Of a stretch of 6,978 bases of DNA, positions 1 to 6,283 are shown piece after piece. The DNA is from Verrucomicrobia bacterium UBA5540. Lineage in GTDB: Bacteria > Verrucomicrobiota > Kiritimatiellia > Kiritimatiellales > Tichowtungiaceae. The translations under genes and the position numbers were made by a program. The stretch spans positions 4,565 to 11,542 of the forward strand of contig DINM01000123.1 of assembly GCA_002423675.1 (NCBI GenBank), written 5' to 3'. How positions within the stretch are numbered: the first letter of the stretch is position 1; the number at the start of each line of letters is the position of its first letter. Under the pieces are notes generated by a model. The model saw nothing but the letters and a program-made list of their open reading frames with translations. It ran no database searches and was not told the DNA's origin.

Positions 1-531
1 CCGGTTGACGTTGCCGATTTTAGCGTACATGCGGTTATAGGCTTCGGGGCCGATGACGACGACCGCATATTTCCCGTCGAGCTTTCTCCGGATGTCGGAG
101 GCGAGTTGCAATGCAACGCGGTCGCTGGTGATTTTTTTGCTGTCGCGCGCACCGAGCTCCTTGAGGATTTCGACGGTTTTTTCGTCGGTGTAAACCGAGG
201 CGATGACGAGCGGTCCGAAGAAGTCGCCTTTACCGCTTTCGTCGACCCCCATATGGGGTGCAACGCTTTCCGGATCGTGGACGGCTTCGTAGCCGAGAAG
301 AGCTTCGCCGAGCACTTCGGGTTCGAGCGTGAAAGTGACCCACTCCTGGGCGCCCTTGCCTTGAACGAGGCATTTGCCGGAATTGTAAAGATTGATGCGG
401 CAGGTTCCGGTGTCAACAGCGATCTGTGTGTGCGGCACTTCAACAACGGTGTATTGCGGTGCTCCGAGCAGGGTCGTCAGTTTTTTCTGCTGGTCGCCTG
501 TTAATTTAATTGTAAACGAGTTTTGTTTCAT
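1..531 (-). CDS. rnhC: Ribonuclease HIII, N-terminal 177 residues (3' end beyond window)
   Basis: RNase HIII cleaves the RNA strand of RNA/DNA hybrids in the cytoplasm, in replication and genome maintenance. Read on the minus strand from the ATG complementary to 529-531, the frame stays open to the window edge (177 codons). Residues 1 to about 85 match the position of the TBP-like N-terminal substrate-binding domain that separates HIII from HII. The catalytic domain opens with GVDESGKGDFFGPL (residues 95-108), the RNase HIII signature carrying the first two acidic catalytic residues, D97 and E98. A DSKK motif follows at 130-133, and YNRMYAKIGNVN at 165-176 fits the conserved stretch after it. 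The remaining catalytic acids lie beyond the left edge. No clear Shine-Dalgarno precedes the ATG. The gene is divergent from the export cluster and visibly GC-richer than it. Identification is secure from the signature; no other family combines these motifs. Confidence 0.95.
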   Translation of the reverse strand, partial: MKQNSFTIKLTGDQQKKLTTLLGAPQYTVVEVPHTQIAVDTGTCRINLYNSGKCLVQGKGAQEWVTFTLEPEVLGEALLGYEAVHDPESVAPHMGVDESGKGDFFGPLVIASVYTDEKTVEILKELGARDSKKITSDRVALQLASDIRRKLDGKYAVVVIGPEAYNRMYAKIGNVNR

Positions 532-600
532 TGCAGGGGTTGTAGCAGAGTTGAGTTTTTATGGAAAAACAAAAGGCAGAAAAGGGTTTTGAATTCGGGG

Positions 601-629
601 TTGCGCAGGGCGGACAAAAATACGATACT
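601..629 (+). promoter_or_regulatory. Putative sigma70-type promoter of the export cluster
   Basis: TTGCGC (601-606) and GATACT (624-629) are separated by exactly 17 bases and match the -35 and -10 consensus at 3/6 and 4/6 positions. They lie just upstream of the first gene of the plus-strand cluster. The predicted start of transcription would fall near 636, only about 8 bases before the ATG at 644. This is pattern matching by eye; sigma factor preferences in the likely host lineage are not well known. Confidence 0.4.
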
Positions 630-643
630 TTTTTTCTCCTATT

Positions 644-1096
644 ATGAAAATCGTGCGATCCATTTTGGCTTCATTTATCCTGGCGGTTGGCGTGGCCGGC
701 GCGTCCGCGCCGACGTTTGGTGATCTGGCGGTATTTATCGCAAAAGGCTATTTTAAAAGCTATATTCCGAAGGACGCCTCAATGGAGCAGTGTGTGGCAT
801 TTTTAAATAAACAGGGAATCTGCTTTTCGCTGCTTGATCTGCTCAATCCGAATAAAACGGTCGGCCCGGAGGATTGTGCGAGGGTTGTGGGGCAGTCCAT
901 GTTGCTTTTTTCGGGCGAGGCGGTCGTTGCCAACGGCTGTATTAAAAAACCGCTAGAAATGGAAACCTGGGTTGACTATTGCTTGTTGAATGATGTAGAT
1001 TCAGATGCGATATGGAAAATATTAACTCGGTCTACGTCTGGCGGTTCATTTTCGGAGGTCAGGCAGTTCTTTAAGAAGCAGTCTGAGGCTCTCTAG
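644..1096 (+). CDS. Secreted five-cysteine protein of unknown function
   Basis: I do not recognise this 150-residue protein. It begins with a clear signal peptide: basic MKIVR, a hydrophobic core to about residue 18, and a GASA-type signal peptidase I site near residue 22, so it is probably periplasmic or exported. The mature part is about 128 residues, looks mainly helical, and has five cysteines (C50, C60, C78, C99, C113). An odd number leaves one free or available for intermolecular linkage. Two stretches resemble each other weakly (MEQCVAFL at 47-54 and PEDCARVV at 75-82), which could mark a short helical repeat. The signal peptide supports the ATG at 644, yet there is no Shine-Dalgarno before it (the upstream bases are T-rich with CTCCT). 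It is the first gene of the cluster and lies 13 bases before the next gene, so co-expression with the export genes is likely. An accessory or matrix role is a guess from context only. Confidence 0.75.
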   Translation: MKIVRSILASFILAVGVAGASAPTFGDLAVFIAKGYFKSYIPKDASMEQCVAFLNKQGICFSLLDLLNPNKTVGPEDCARVVGQSMLLFSGEAVVANGCIKKPLEMETWVDYCLLNDVDSDAIWKILTRSTSGGSFSEVRQFFKKQSEAL

Positions 1097-1109
1097 AAGG
1101 AGATCAAAG

Positions 1110-1664
1110 ATGAAAAAAAATATGACGCATTTCTCAGCCGTCTTTATGGTGGTTTTTGGATTAATGTTTTCCACAGCTTTTGCAGATCTTGGATTGCAGC
1201 AAATTGCCACGGATCAGGGAGCCTCAGCCGTTGGCCAGGCTGTTTTAACTGCAGCGCAGGCCGTTTACGCAAATAACACCGATCCGGCCGTTATCCAACG
1301 GCAACTGATCGTCATGCTTAATGAAGCGGTCGCCACCGGGAACGAAGAGGCTGTTCGTTACTCGCTTGTTGCGGTGATGATGGCCGGCGGGGCGGATAAT
1401 CTTGCGCAAAGCATCACTGCAATCAACAACAGTAATGCATTCAGCCAGTATCCCGCGCTGACTGCAAAAACGGTATCTTCAGCGCAATCTCTGATAGGTG
1501 GCGGCACAACCGGCGGCGGCACAACCGGCGGCGGCACAACCGGCGGCGGCACAACGGGTGGCGGTACGACGGGTGGCGGCACTGGTTCCGGCAACGACCC
1601 TCTTGATAAACCGCCCTCCCTGACCGGTGGTGAGTCAGATAGCGCGCCCGCTACGGGCATTTAA
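1110..1664 (+). CDS. Secreted protein with helical Ala-rich domain and GGGTT-repeat tail
   Basis: This 184-residue protein has no family I can name. A strong Shine-Dalgarno (AAGGAG, 1097-1102, 7-base spacing) touches the stop codon of the preceding gene, so the two are translationally close. The signal peptide runs to an AFA site at about residue 25. Residues 26-129 are rich in alanine, glutamine and valine and look helical, with no cysteine. Residues 130-154 are five perfect GGGTT repeats followed by GGGTG, then a 25-residue polar, proline-containing end that terminates in ATGI. There is no lipobox, sortase LPXTG motif, PEP-CTERM anchor or C-terminal membrane helix, so no surface anchor is visible. 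The Gly/Thr tail is likely an extended flexible linker or spacer. Placement ahead of the beta-barrel and Wzc genes suggests a periplasmic or extracellular accessory of polysaccharide export, but this is inference. Confidence 0.8.
   Translation: MKKNMTHFSAVFMVVFGLMFSTAFADLGLQQIATDQGASAVGQAVLTAAQAVYANNTDPAVIQRQLIVMLNEAVATGNEEAVRYSLVAVMMAGGADNLAQSITAINNSNAFSQYPALTAKTVSSAQSLIGGGTTGGGTTGGGTTGGGTTGGGTTGGGTGSGNDPLDKPPSLTGGESDSAPATGI
1497..1586 (+). repeat. 15-bp in-frame tandem repeat encoding GGGTT
   Basis: Five 15-base units (1497-1511, 1512-1526, 1527-1541, 1542-1556, 1557-1571) plus a diverged sixth (1572-1586, GGGTG). Units 2 and 3 are identical (GGCGGCGGCACAACC); unit 4 differs at its last base, unit 1 at one base, and unit 5 at several third positions. 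The variation is synonymous, so the peptide repeat is kept. Gain or loss of whole units would preserve the reading frame. Confidence 0.95.
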
Positions 1665-1713
1665 ACGAATTGAACTTTACTTGGGTTTTACGGATCAAGG
1701 ACACAGAGTGTTC

Positions 1714-1720
1714 GAAAGGG
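1714..1720 (+). promoter_or_regulatory. Ribosome binding site that sets the beta-barrel start at 1727
   Basis: GAAAGGG lies six bases upstream of the ATG at 1727. The product from 1727 opens directly with a signal peptide, whereas an in-frame ATG at 1670 would add 19 residues in front of it and has no comparable ribosome binding site. This favours 1727. Confidence 0.7.
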
Positions 1721-1726
1721 TTAAAT

Positions 1727-2989
1727 ATGTATAAGACCAAATTTTGGATGCCGATTTTAGTGGGGCTTATTGCCGGACAGGTTTTTGCAGCGGGCGAGCG
1801 GCCGTTCAAAGTGGTCAATACGGTTCGCGTTGGGTACAGCGATAATCGGTATCGTAACACTAACAACGACGGCGGAATGTTTGTGACGGATATTATTGAT
1901 CTCTCTTTTCGGGCAACACTGTCAGATCGTACGGATATAACAGCTCGATCACAGATTAATATTTTGACGGATACCGGCCGCAATCAGATGTACCCCAATC
2001 TTTACGTGATGCTGAACCACTCCGTTTCTCCGCGCCTTCTCTTTGGACTGTCGGAGTATTTCCGGAGCGGTGACAAACGAGGGGAAACGCAAGGTGCAAA
2101 TAAAAACGCGAGTTATAACTATTTTTACAACAAGGTCGAAGGTACTGCAGACTATGTGCTGACCGACAAAGATCGGTTGCAGGGCTCCTTGAACTATTCC
2201 ATAGAGAGGAACGATAAGGCACTTGATTATCTCGACACAACAACGATTGGCGCAGGACTTTCTTGGAAAAGAGAACTGAGTCCTCAGCGCACGTTTATGA
2301 TGCTCAACCTGCGGCCGAGCCGGACGACCTATGATAATCGTCAAAAAGATGGCGTTGTAACGAATGGACTTGGTCAGGCTATTACGACACATTATCTGTC
2401 TAATCGTTCGCCTTATACAGACGCGTTGGAACTATCGGCCGGATTGAGTCATACCTTTAATCCATCATGGCAGGGGCACATTGAGGCGGGAGTAACTTAC
2501 GCCCAGCGACATTTTTCTGATTCAATTTCAAGCAATACAATTACGACGACGGTTTCGACAAATCAGGTTGAGAACTCGGCCTTAAATCCATTAGTGCGGG
2601 CAGGATTAGTTTACAGTCCGTCTCCCGGAACCCGGCTAACGGGAGACTTTTCTCTTACTTATCAGCAATCTAATAATAAAAACTATAGTGGCCAGAATTC
2701 GGCCGAGCTTAGCTTTGGCGCACAGCATGATTTGACGGCTAAGCTGACAGCTAAAGCCACTGCACGGTTTTCCAATACAAAGTATAGTTCACAAGACAGT
2801 ACGACGACTAGTAGCGCGTCAGATAAGTCTGAGGATCGTATGGATCTGGCGTTCCGGTTAACCTATAAGCTAAACCGCATCCACTTCCTGGAAGCGGGGG
2901 TGCAACACCGCGAAGCGAAGTATGACACCGGAAATAGCGACTGGTCGGAAAACCGGTTTGATATCGGCTGGCGTGTTGAATTAAACTGA
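1727..2989 (+). CDS. Outer-membrane beta-barrel protein of polysaccharide export locus
   Basis: The product is 420 residues from the ATG at 1727. It has a signal peptide (MYKTK, a hydrophobic core, VFA cleavage near residue 21) and then a mature chain of alternating polar and nonpolar residues, rich in Ser, Thr, Asn, Tyr and Arg, as in transmembrane beta-strands. Reading by eye I can place about 18 strands, for example FKVVNTVRVGYS, RLTGDFSLTY, DLAFRLTYKL and the final FDIGWRVELN. Loops are short on one side and longer and Asn/Asp/Gly-rich on the other. The protein ends in Asn rather than the common terminal Phe. It resembles the putative beta-barrel porins found beside Wzc and Wza homologues in exopolysaccharide loci (BBP2-type families); exact family membership needs a profile search. 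It sits 62 bases after the preceding gene and 81 before the tyrosine kinase gene. The inferred role is the outer-membrane exit for the polymer, paired with the short export lipoprotein downstream. Confidence 0.8.
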   Translation: MYKTKFWMPILVGLIAGQVFAAGERPFKVVNTVRVGYSDNRYRNTNNDGGMFVTDIIDLSFRATLSDRTDITARSQINILTDTGRNQMYPNLYVMLNHSVSPRLLFGLSEYFRSGDKRGETQGANKNASYNYFYNKVEGTADYVLTDKDRLQGSLNYSIERNDKALDYLDTTTIGAGLSWKRELSPQRTFMMLNLRPSRTTYDNRQKDGVVTNGLGQAITTHYLSNRSPYTDALELSAGLSHTFNPSWQGHIEAGVTYAQRHFSDSISSNTITTTVSTNQVENSALNPLVRAGLVYSPSPGTRLTGDFSLTYQQSNNKNYSGQNSAELSFGAQHDLTAKLTAKATARFSNTKYSSQDSTTTSSASDKSEDRMDLAFRLTYKLNRIHFLEAGVQHREAKYDTGNSDWSENRFDIGWRVELN

Positions 2990-3020
2990 TGAAGAATTTG
3001 TGGATTGAAGTTCCCGAAAT

Positions 3021-3045
3021 ATGGTGAGGTTTAGCGCCTCACCAT
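3021..3045 (+). terminator. Intercistronic hairpin, weak terminator or processing site
   Basis: A perfect 9-bp inverted repeat, ATGGTGAGG (3021-3029) and CCTCACCAT (3037-3045), encloses a 7-base loop. It lies between the beta-barrel and tyrosine-kinase genes. The bases after it (TATCGTTTAG) are only modestly T-rich, so full termination is unlikely. It may attenuate read-through, stabilise the upstream mRNA 3' end or be a processing site. Confidence 0.5.
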
Positions 3046-3070
3046 TATCGTTTAGTAAAGGGATGAGATT

Positions 3071-5179
3071 ATGAGTGAAAATCAGAAAAAAGAGACAACC
3101 CTTCATTTTTTGGATTACTGGCGGGGGATCCGCTCCCGTAAAGAGATTGTTTTGGCCGTCCTTTTTCTGGTGGTCATTACCGGAACGGCCTATACCTTTA
3201 CTCTGCCGAAAATTTATGCGTCTCAGGCTCGCATTGAGGTGAATAATGACAGTGTCGATATTGATCCGTTCAACCCGGCGATGAGCGGAGCACGTGGCTA
3301 CGACCCCTATTTTCTACGCACACAATTTGAAATTATTCAGTCCAAACCGATCCTGTATGAAGTCATAAACCGGCTTAACCTGCAGGAAGTCTGGGGAGAG
3401 AAGGGCGAGAAACTTCCGAAGGAAATAGCCTATAAGATTCTTCGATCGAGTCTCGATATCAGTCAATATCGCGATACGAGTCTGATTTCGTTGACGGCTC
3501 AGCGGCAAGATCCCAAAGAAGCGGCCCGTATTGCCAATGAGCTGGCCGATGTGTATCGCGACGCCCGTTTGGATCTGAAATATAAAGAAATGACGCGGGC
3601 AATGGATGCGTTGAACAACGAGCTGGAAAAGCAGCAGGCTAAGGTTGATCTGGCCTCTGAGCGGGTTGAAGATCTGCGCCAGAAACTCGATATTACCGTT
3701 CTGCCTGGCACTTTTTCGGGACAGGGCGAAAACAGCATTGATAAACTCCGACTGCAACAGTTGGAGGGCGACCGGGTCAGTGCGCGAATTGACATGCTGG
3801 TGGCAAAAGCCCGCTATGAACAGTTGGATTCTCTCGAAGGGGATGATCTGCTGACGGCCTCTGCCTACATTTCTCAGGATCCCTTTGTCGAAAGCATGCG
3901 GACGCAGATCAAGGATTATGATGTCGCGCTGACTTCGCTTCTTGAAAATTACGGACCTAACTATCCTGACGTAAAGCAAACGCAGGCTGCCCGGGATGAA
4001 CTGGTTGGCAAATTGAAGCGTGCACTGGAAGGGGTCAAAAAGGGGACGCAGGCTCAGTATATTATTGCTAAATCCAAGTTTGACGCGCTGGAAGAAGAGT
4101 TGCGCGGTGTAAAATCGAGCGATCAAGAAACACAGCGGGATAAATTTGTGCCGTTTAATAAGGCTCAGCAGGAGCTCGAGCTGCAGCGATCCATTATGAA
4201 TGCGCTGAAGTCGCGCATCGCGCAGGAGGGAATTACCCTCAAGGTTCCGCGTACGCCGGTCGAAATTGTTGATTCAGCGGAAGAATCCAGTCGTCCGGTC
4301 AGTCCCAACCTGATTTTGAATGTTCTGATGAGTATTTTTATCGGACTCGGATCCGGTGTCGGGCTGGCGTATTTTATTGAGTATCTGGATACTTCGATTA
4401 AAACCGCTGATGATGTGGAACGCTGGATTGAACTCCCTGTACTGGGGCTGGTTCCGCAGAAAGTGCGTCCTCTGATCGAAGAAGGTCCTGACAGTGAACA
4501 TGGCGAGGCCTATCGCGTACTCCGGACCAATATGGCTTTCACAGATGTCGGGGGTCCCCGTAAGGGTGCATTCGCTGTGTTAAGCGGTGGAGCCGGTGAA
4601 GGGAAATCAACAACCGCCTTCAATTTGGCCTACACCTGTGCGCAGCAGGGAGAAAAGGTTTTGTTGGTTGACGCAGATTTGCGCCGCCCTGTACAGCACA
4701 CGATTCTAGGTGTTTCTAACCGGTTTGGTTTGACCAATGTGCTGTTGCGCGATGTGCCGGTTGAGGAAACAATCAAGACAACCAGCGTTCCGAATCTTCA
4801 CTTTTTGCCGAGCGGGCGTTTGCCGCGCACATCGCTGGGTGTACTGGATCCGAAGCGCATTAGCGAACTGGTGCATAGTTTGAAGATGAAATATGACATT
4901 GTCGTTTTTGATACGCCGCCGTTAGTGGGGATCAGTGACTCAGCGATTATTGCCAAGGAAATGGATGGCGTACTTCTTGTGGTTCAGTATCGCAAGTATC
5001 CGCGAGATATGATTATTCGCGCCAAACAGATGCTGGATACCTTAGGGGTTCTGCAGGTTGGTGTGGTTCTGAATAACATCAACATCATGCGCGACGATTA
5101 CTACTATTATTACCACTCGTATTATTCGAACTATGACTATTATCGGTCGCAGGAAACGAATCCACAGGTTGAGGCTTAA
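3071..5179 (+). CDS. Polysaccharide co-polymerase/tyrosine autokinase (Wzc-like BY-kinase)
   Basis: This 702-residue inner-membrane protein fuses a Wzz-type chain-length/co-polymerase region to a cytoplasmic bacterial tyrosine kinase. The Wzz domain starts near residue 11. Membrane helix 1 is about 26-45 and helix 2 about 414-436, preceded by the proline motif RPVSP (408-412). Between them lies a long periplasmic coiled-coil region (about 170-385), including GPNYPDV (295-301), typical of the GNVR segment. The kinase part has E479-x2-R482-x2-R485 (the oligomerisation motif EX2RX2R), Walker A GGAGEGKST (506-514, K512), Walker A' LLVDADLRRP (531-540) and Walker B VVFDTPP (611-617). The C-terminus carries ten tyrosines within residues 677-691, the autophosphorylation cluster. 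Cycles of phosphorylation in such proteins control oligomer state and polymer export. AAAGGG (3057-3062) is the ribosome binding site. The segment before Walker B, usually NPxELL-like, reads RTSLGVLD here. No cognate phosphatase is in the window. Confidence 0.96.
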   Translation: MSENQKKETTLHFLDYWRGIRSRKEIVLAVLFLVVITGTAYTFTLPKIYASQARIEVNNDSVDIDPFNPAMSGARGYDPYFLRTQFEIIQSKPILYEVINRLNLQEVWGEKGEKLPKEIAYKILRSSLDISQYRDTSLISLTAQRQDPKEAARIANELADVYRDARLDLKYKEMTRAMDALNNELEKQQAKVDLASERVEDLRQKLDITVLPGTFSGQGENSIDKLRLQQLEGDRVSARIDMLVAKARYEQLDSLEGDDLLTASAYISQDPFVESMRTQIKDYDVALTSLLENYGPNYPDVKQTQAARDELVGKLKRALEGVKKGTQAQYIIAKSKFDALEEELRGVKSSDQETQRDKFVPFNKAQQELELQRSIMNALKSRIAQEGITLKVPRTPVEIVDSAEESSRPVSPNLILNVLMSIFIGLGSGVGLAYFIEYLDTSIKTADDVERWIELPVLGLVPQKVRPLIEEGPDSEHGEAYRVLRTNMAFTDVGGPRKGAFAVLSGGAGEGKSTTAFNLAYTCAQQGEKVLLVDADLRRPVQHTILGVSNRFGLTNVLLRDVPVEETIKTTSVPNLHFLPSGRLPRTSLGVLDPKRISELVHSLKMKYDIVVFDTPPLVGISDSAIIAKEMDGVLLVVQYRKYPRDMIIRAKQMLDTLGVLQVGVVLNNINIMRDDYYYYYHSYYSNYDYYRSQETNPQVEA

Positions 5180-5190
5180 AAGGAGCATAG

Positions 5191-5784
5191 ATGAAGAAGC
5201 TGGGAATTATTTTTACCGTATTGACGGTGTTTGTTTTAGTCGGTTGCAGCAGTCATCCGCCAATGATCGGTGGAATACCCGGTGAAGAGGACTCCTCTGT
5301 AGTCGGTTTGTACAAGTTGCGCTCACTGGATCCAATCACGATCAGTCTGTTAGGGATTCCTGAAGAGAAGCAAATTGACACAGTCATTGATGAAAAAGGT
5401 AATCTCTCACTTCCCTACATAGATGAGCCAATACAGGCCAAGGGATTGACCACATCGGAGCTGGAGCGCAAAATTCAGAAGATTTATGTGGATAACCAGA
5501 TTTACCGTAATATCACGATCAATGTGCTGACAACCGCGAAAAGCTATTACATGGAAGGCGAAGTGGCCCGTCCTACGGAATATCCATTAAATCGTCGTAT
5601 AACTCTGCTGCAGGCGATTGCTGCGGCCAGCGGGTACACCGACTATGCCAACAAAAAAAATATTACAATTACGCGCAACGGTAAACTGATTAAAGTGAAC
5701 GCCAAAGACATCGAAAAGCATCCCGAGTGGGATATTCCGATTGAAGCCGGCGACCGGATTAATGTTCACCGATCCATGTTTTAG
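5191..5784 (+). CDS. Short Wza-type polysaccharide export lipoprotein (OPX)
   Basis: This 197-residue lipoprotein starts with MKK and a hydrophobic stretch ending in the lipobox LVGC, with C19 as the acylated cysteine, so it is probably anchored in the outer-membrane inner leaflet. Residues about 38-113 form the polysaccharide export (Poly_export) domain, including KLRSLDPITISLLG and IDEKGNLSLPYI. A single SLBB domain follows (about 117-170), with YMEGEVARPTEYPL at 120-133, and the chain ends soon after GDRINVHRSMF. It is about half the length of E. coli Wza (379 residues): it lacks extra SLBB copies and the C-terminal amphipathic helix that forms Wza's outer-membrane pore. It should therefore be a periplasmic conduit needing a separate outer-membrane channel, most simply the beta-barrel encoded upstream. 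AAAAGGAG (5178-5185) overlaps the stop codon of the kinase gene, with 11 bases between the genes, so they are almost certainly co-transcribed. A terminator follows. Confidence 0.93.
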   Translation: MKKLGIIFTVLTVFVLVGCSSHPPMIGGIPGEEDSSVVGLYKLRSLDPITISLLGIPEEKQIDTVIDEKGNLSLPYIDEPIQAKGLTTSELERKIQKIYVDNQIYRNITINVLTTAKSYYMEGEVARPTEYPLNRRITLLQAIAAASGYTDYANKKNITITRNGKLIKVNAKDIEKHPEWDIPIEAGDRINVHRSMF

Positions 5785-5804
5785 CGTTTGATCTCGTTGA
5801 ATCG

Positions 5805-5832
5805 AAAAGCCGGTGCCAGCACCGGCTTTTTT
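5805..5832. terminator. Rho-independent terminator, probably bidirectional
   Basis: AAAAGCCGGTGC (5805-5816) and GCACCGGCTTTT (5819-5830) form a GC-rich stem closed by a CCAG-type tetraloop and followed on the plus strand by six T (5827-5832). It lies 20 bases after the export lipoprotein stop and ends the plus-strand cluster. On the minus strand the same stem is followed by TTTT, so it can also end the convergent DUF721 gene, whose stop codon (5831-5833) shares the T-run. Confidence 0.92.
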
Positions 5833-6232
5833 ATTTACGGAAAGCCCGAATTGAAGGATCCAGCTGAAAGCGAAAATCCGTAACCTCAGGACTATCTGGA
5901 ATTGATGCGATTTTCTTAAGTAGATGCATTTTCGGCAGGCGCCGTATCTGTGCCAGCCATCCCGGATGATCTGCATACAGATAGAGAATCCCATTTCTTA
6001 AATGAGCTGGGGAAATATGTTTGGCAAGTTGCTCTCCGGCAATCACCGGCCAGTGTTCACGAATGATTTCAGGCAAATATACTGCGTTTGAATCTTCCGT
6101 GCTCAGGATGCCGGCCAGAATATCGCGGATAGATTTTTCTGTCCGTTTTTCCTTTGGAGGAAACCGGTCTTCGATTCGAAGGCGTTCCCGTGCAAGCTCC
6201 CATTTCAATAGACGTTGATTTTTCGGCTTCAT
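5831..6232 (-). CDS. DUF721 domain protein, DciA-like
   Basis: The product is 133 residues from the ATG complementary to 6230-6232. Residues about 33-125 carry the DUF721 pattern: a helical start, then EHWPVIAGEQLAKHISPAHL (59-78), GILYLYADHPGWLAQIRRL (81-99) with the conserved tryptophans W61 and W92, and a short C-terminal strand near TDFRFQL (118-124). DUF721 includes DciA, which helps load or operate the replicative helicase DnaB in bacteria lacking DnaC/DnaI-type loaders; the role here is by family, not shown. The first 30 residues are basic and charged. The frame is open upstream to 6442, but that extension is Cys-rich, unlike the family and antisense to the next gene, so I chose the internal ATG. 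No clear Shine-Dalgarno precedes it. It is convergent with the export cluster and divergent from the membrane-protein gene. Confidence 0.85.
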   Translation of the reverse strand: MKPKNQRLLKWELARERLRIEDRFPPKEKRTEKSIRDILAGILSTEDSNAVYLPEIIREHWPVIAGEQLAKHISPAHLRNGILYLYADHPGWLAQIRRLPKMHLLKKIASIPDSPEVTDFRFQLDPSIRAFRK

Positions 6233-6246
6233 GATGATCACGTTTG

Positions 6247-6259
6247 CAAAATGATTTTG
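6247..6259. promoter_or_regulatory. Short palindrome in the divergent intergenic region
   Basis: CAAAATGATTTTG is a perfect inverted repeat (6-base arms around one G) in the 67-base gap between two divergent genes. A second palindrome, TTTGCAAA (6243-6250), overlaps it. The position would suit a shared operator, but such short AT-rich palindromes also arise by chance and no regulator is known here. I see no convincing -35/-10 pair in either direction in this gap. Confidence 0.25.
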
Positions 6260-6283
6260 GAAACAGCAAACTCTAGCACATCC

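Noticed and set aside
106..504. Plus-strand open frame in the rnhC region
   Set aside because: Antisense to rnhC, whose catalytic signature is unmistakable on the minus strand.
628..640. T-run as a terminator upstream of the first gene
   Set aside because: No GC-rich hairpin precedes it, and it overlaps the likely promoter and leader.
644..1096. S-layer homology (SLH) repeats in the five-cysteine protein
   Set aside because: The helical repeat hint is too weak and the usual SLH core residues are not present.
1497..1586. CRISPR-like array
   Set aside because: Contiguous 15-base units with no spacers, in frame within a coding gene.
1358..1660. Minus-strand proline-rich open frame (PPPVV repeats)
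   Set aside because: It is the exact antisense image of the GGGTT repeat gene; no ribosome binding site, and the plus-strand gene has a signal peptide and a strong Shine-Dalgarno.
1110..1664. PEP-CTERM/exosortase substrate
   Set aside because: No PEP motif, hydrophobic helix and basic tail at the C-terminus.
1670..1726. Earlier ATG for the beta-barrel gene
   Set aside because: It would put 19 residues in front of a clear signal peptide; the ATG at 1727 has a better-placed ribosome binding site.
3314..4126. 270-codon minus-strand open frame
   Set aside because: Lies wholly antisense within the Wzc-like gene and shows no recognisable domain.
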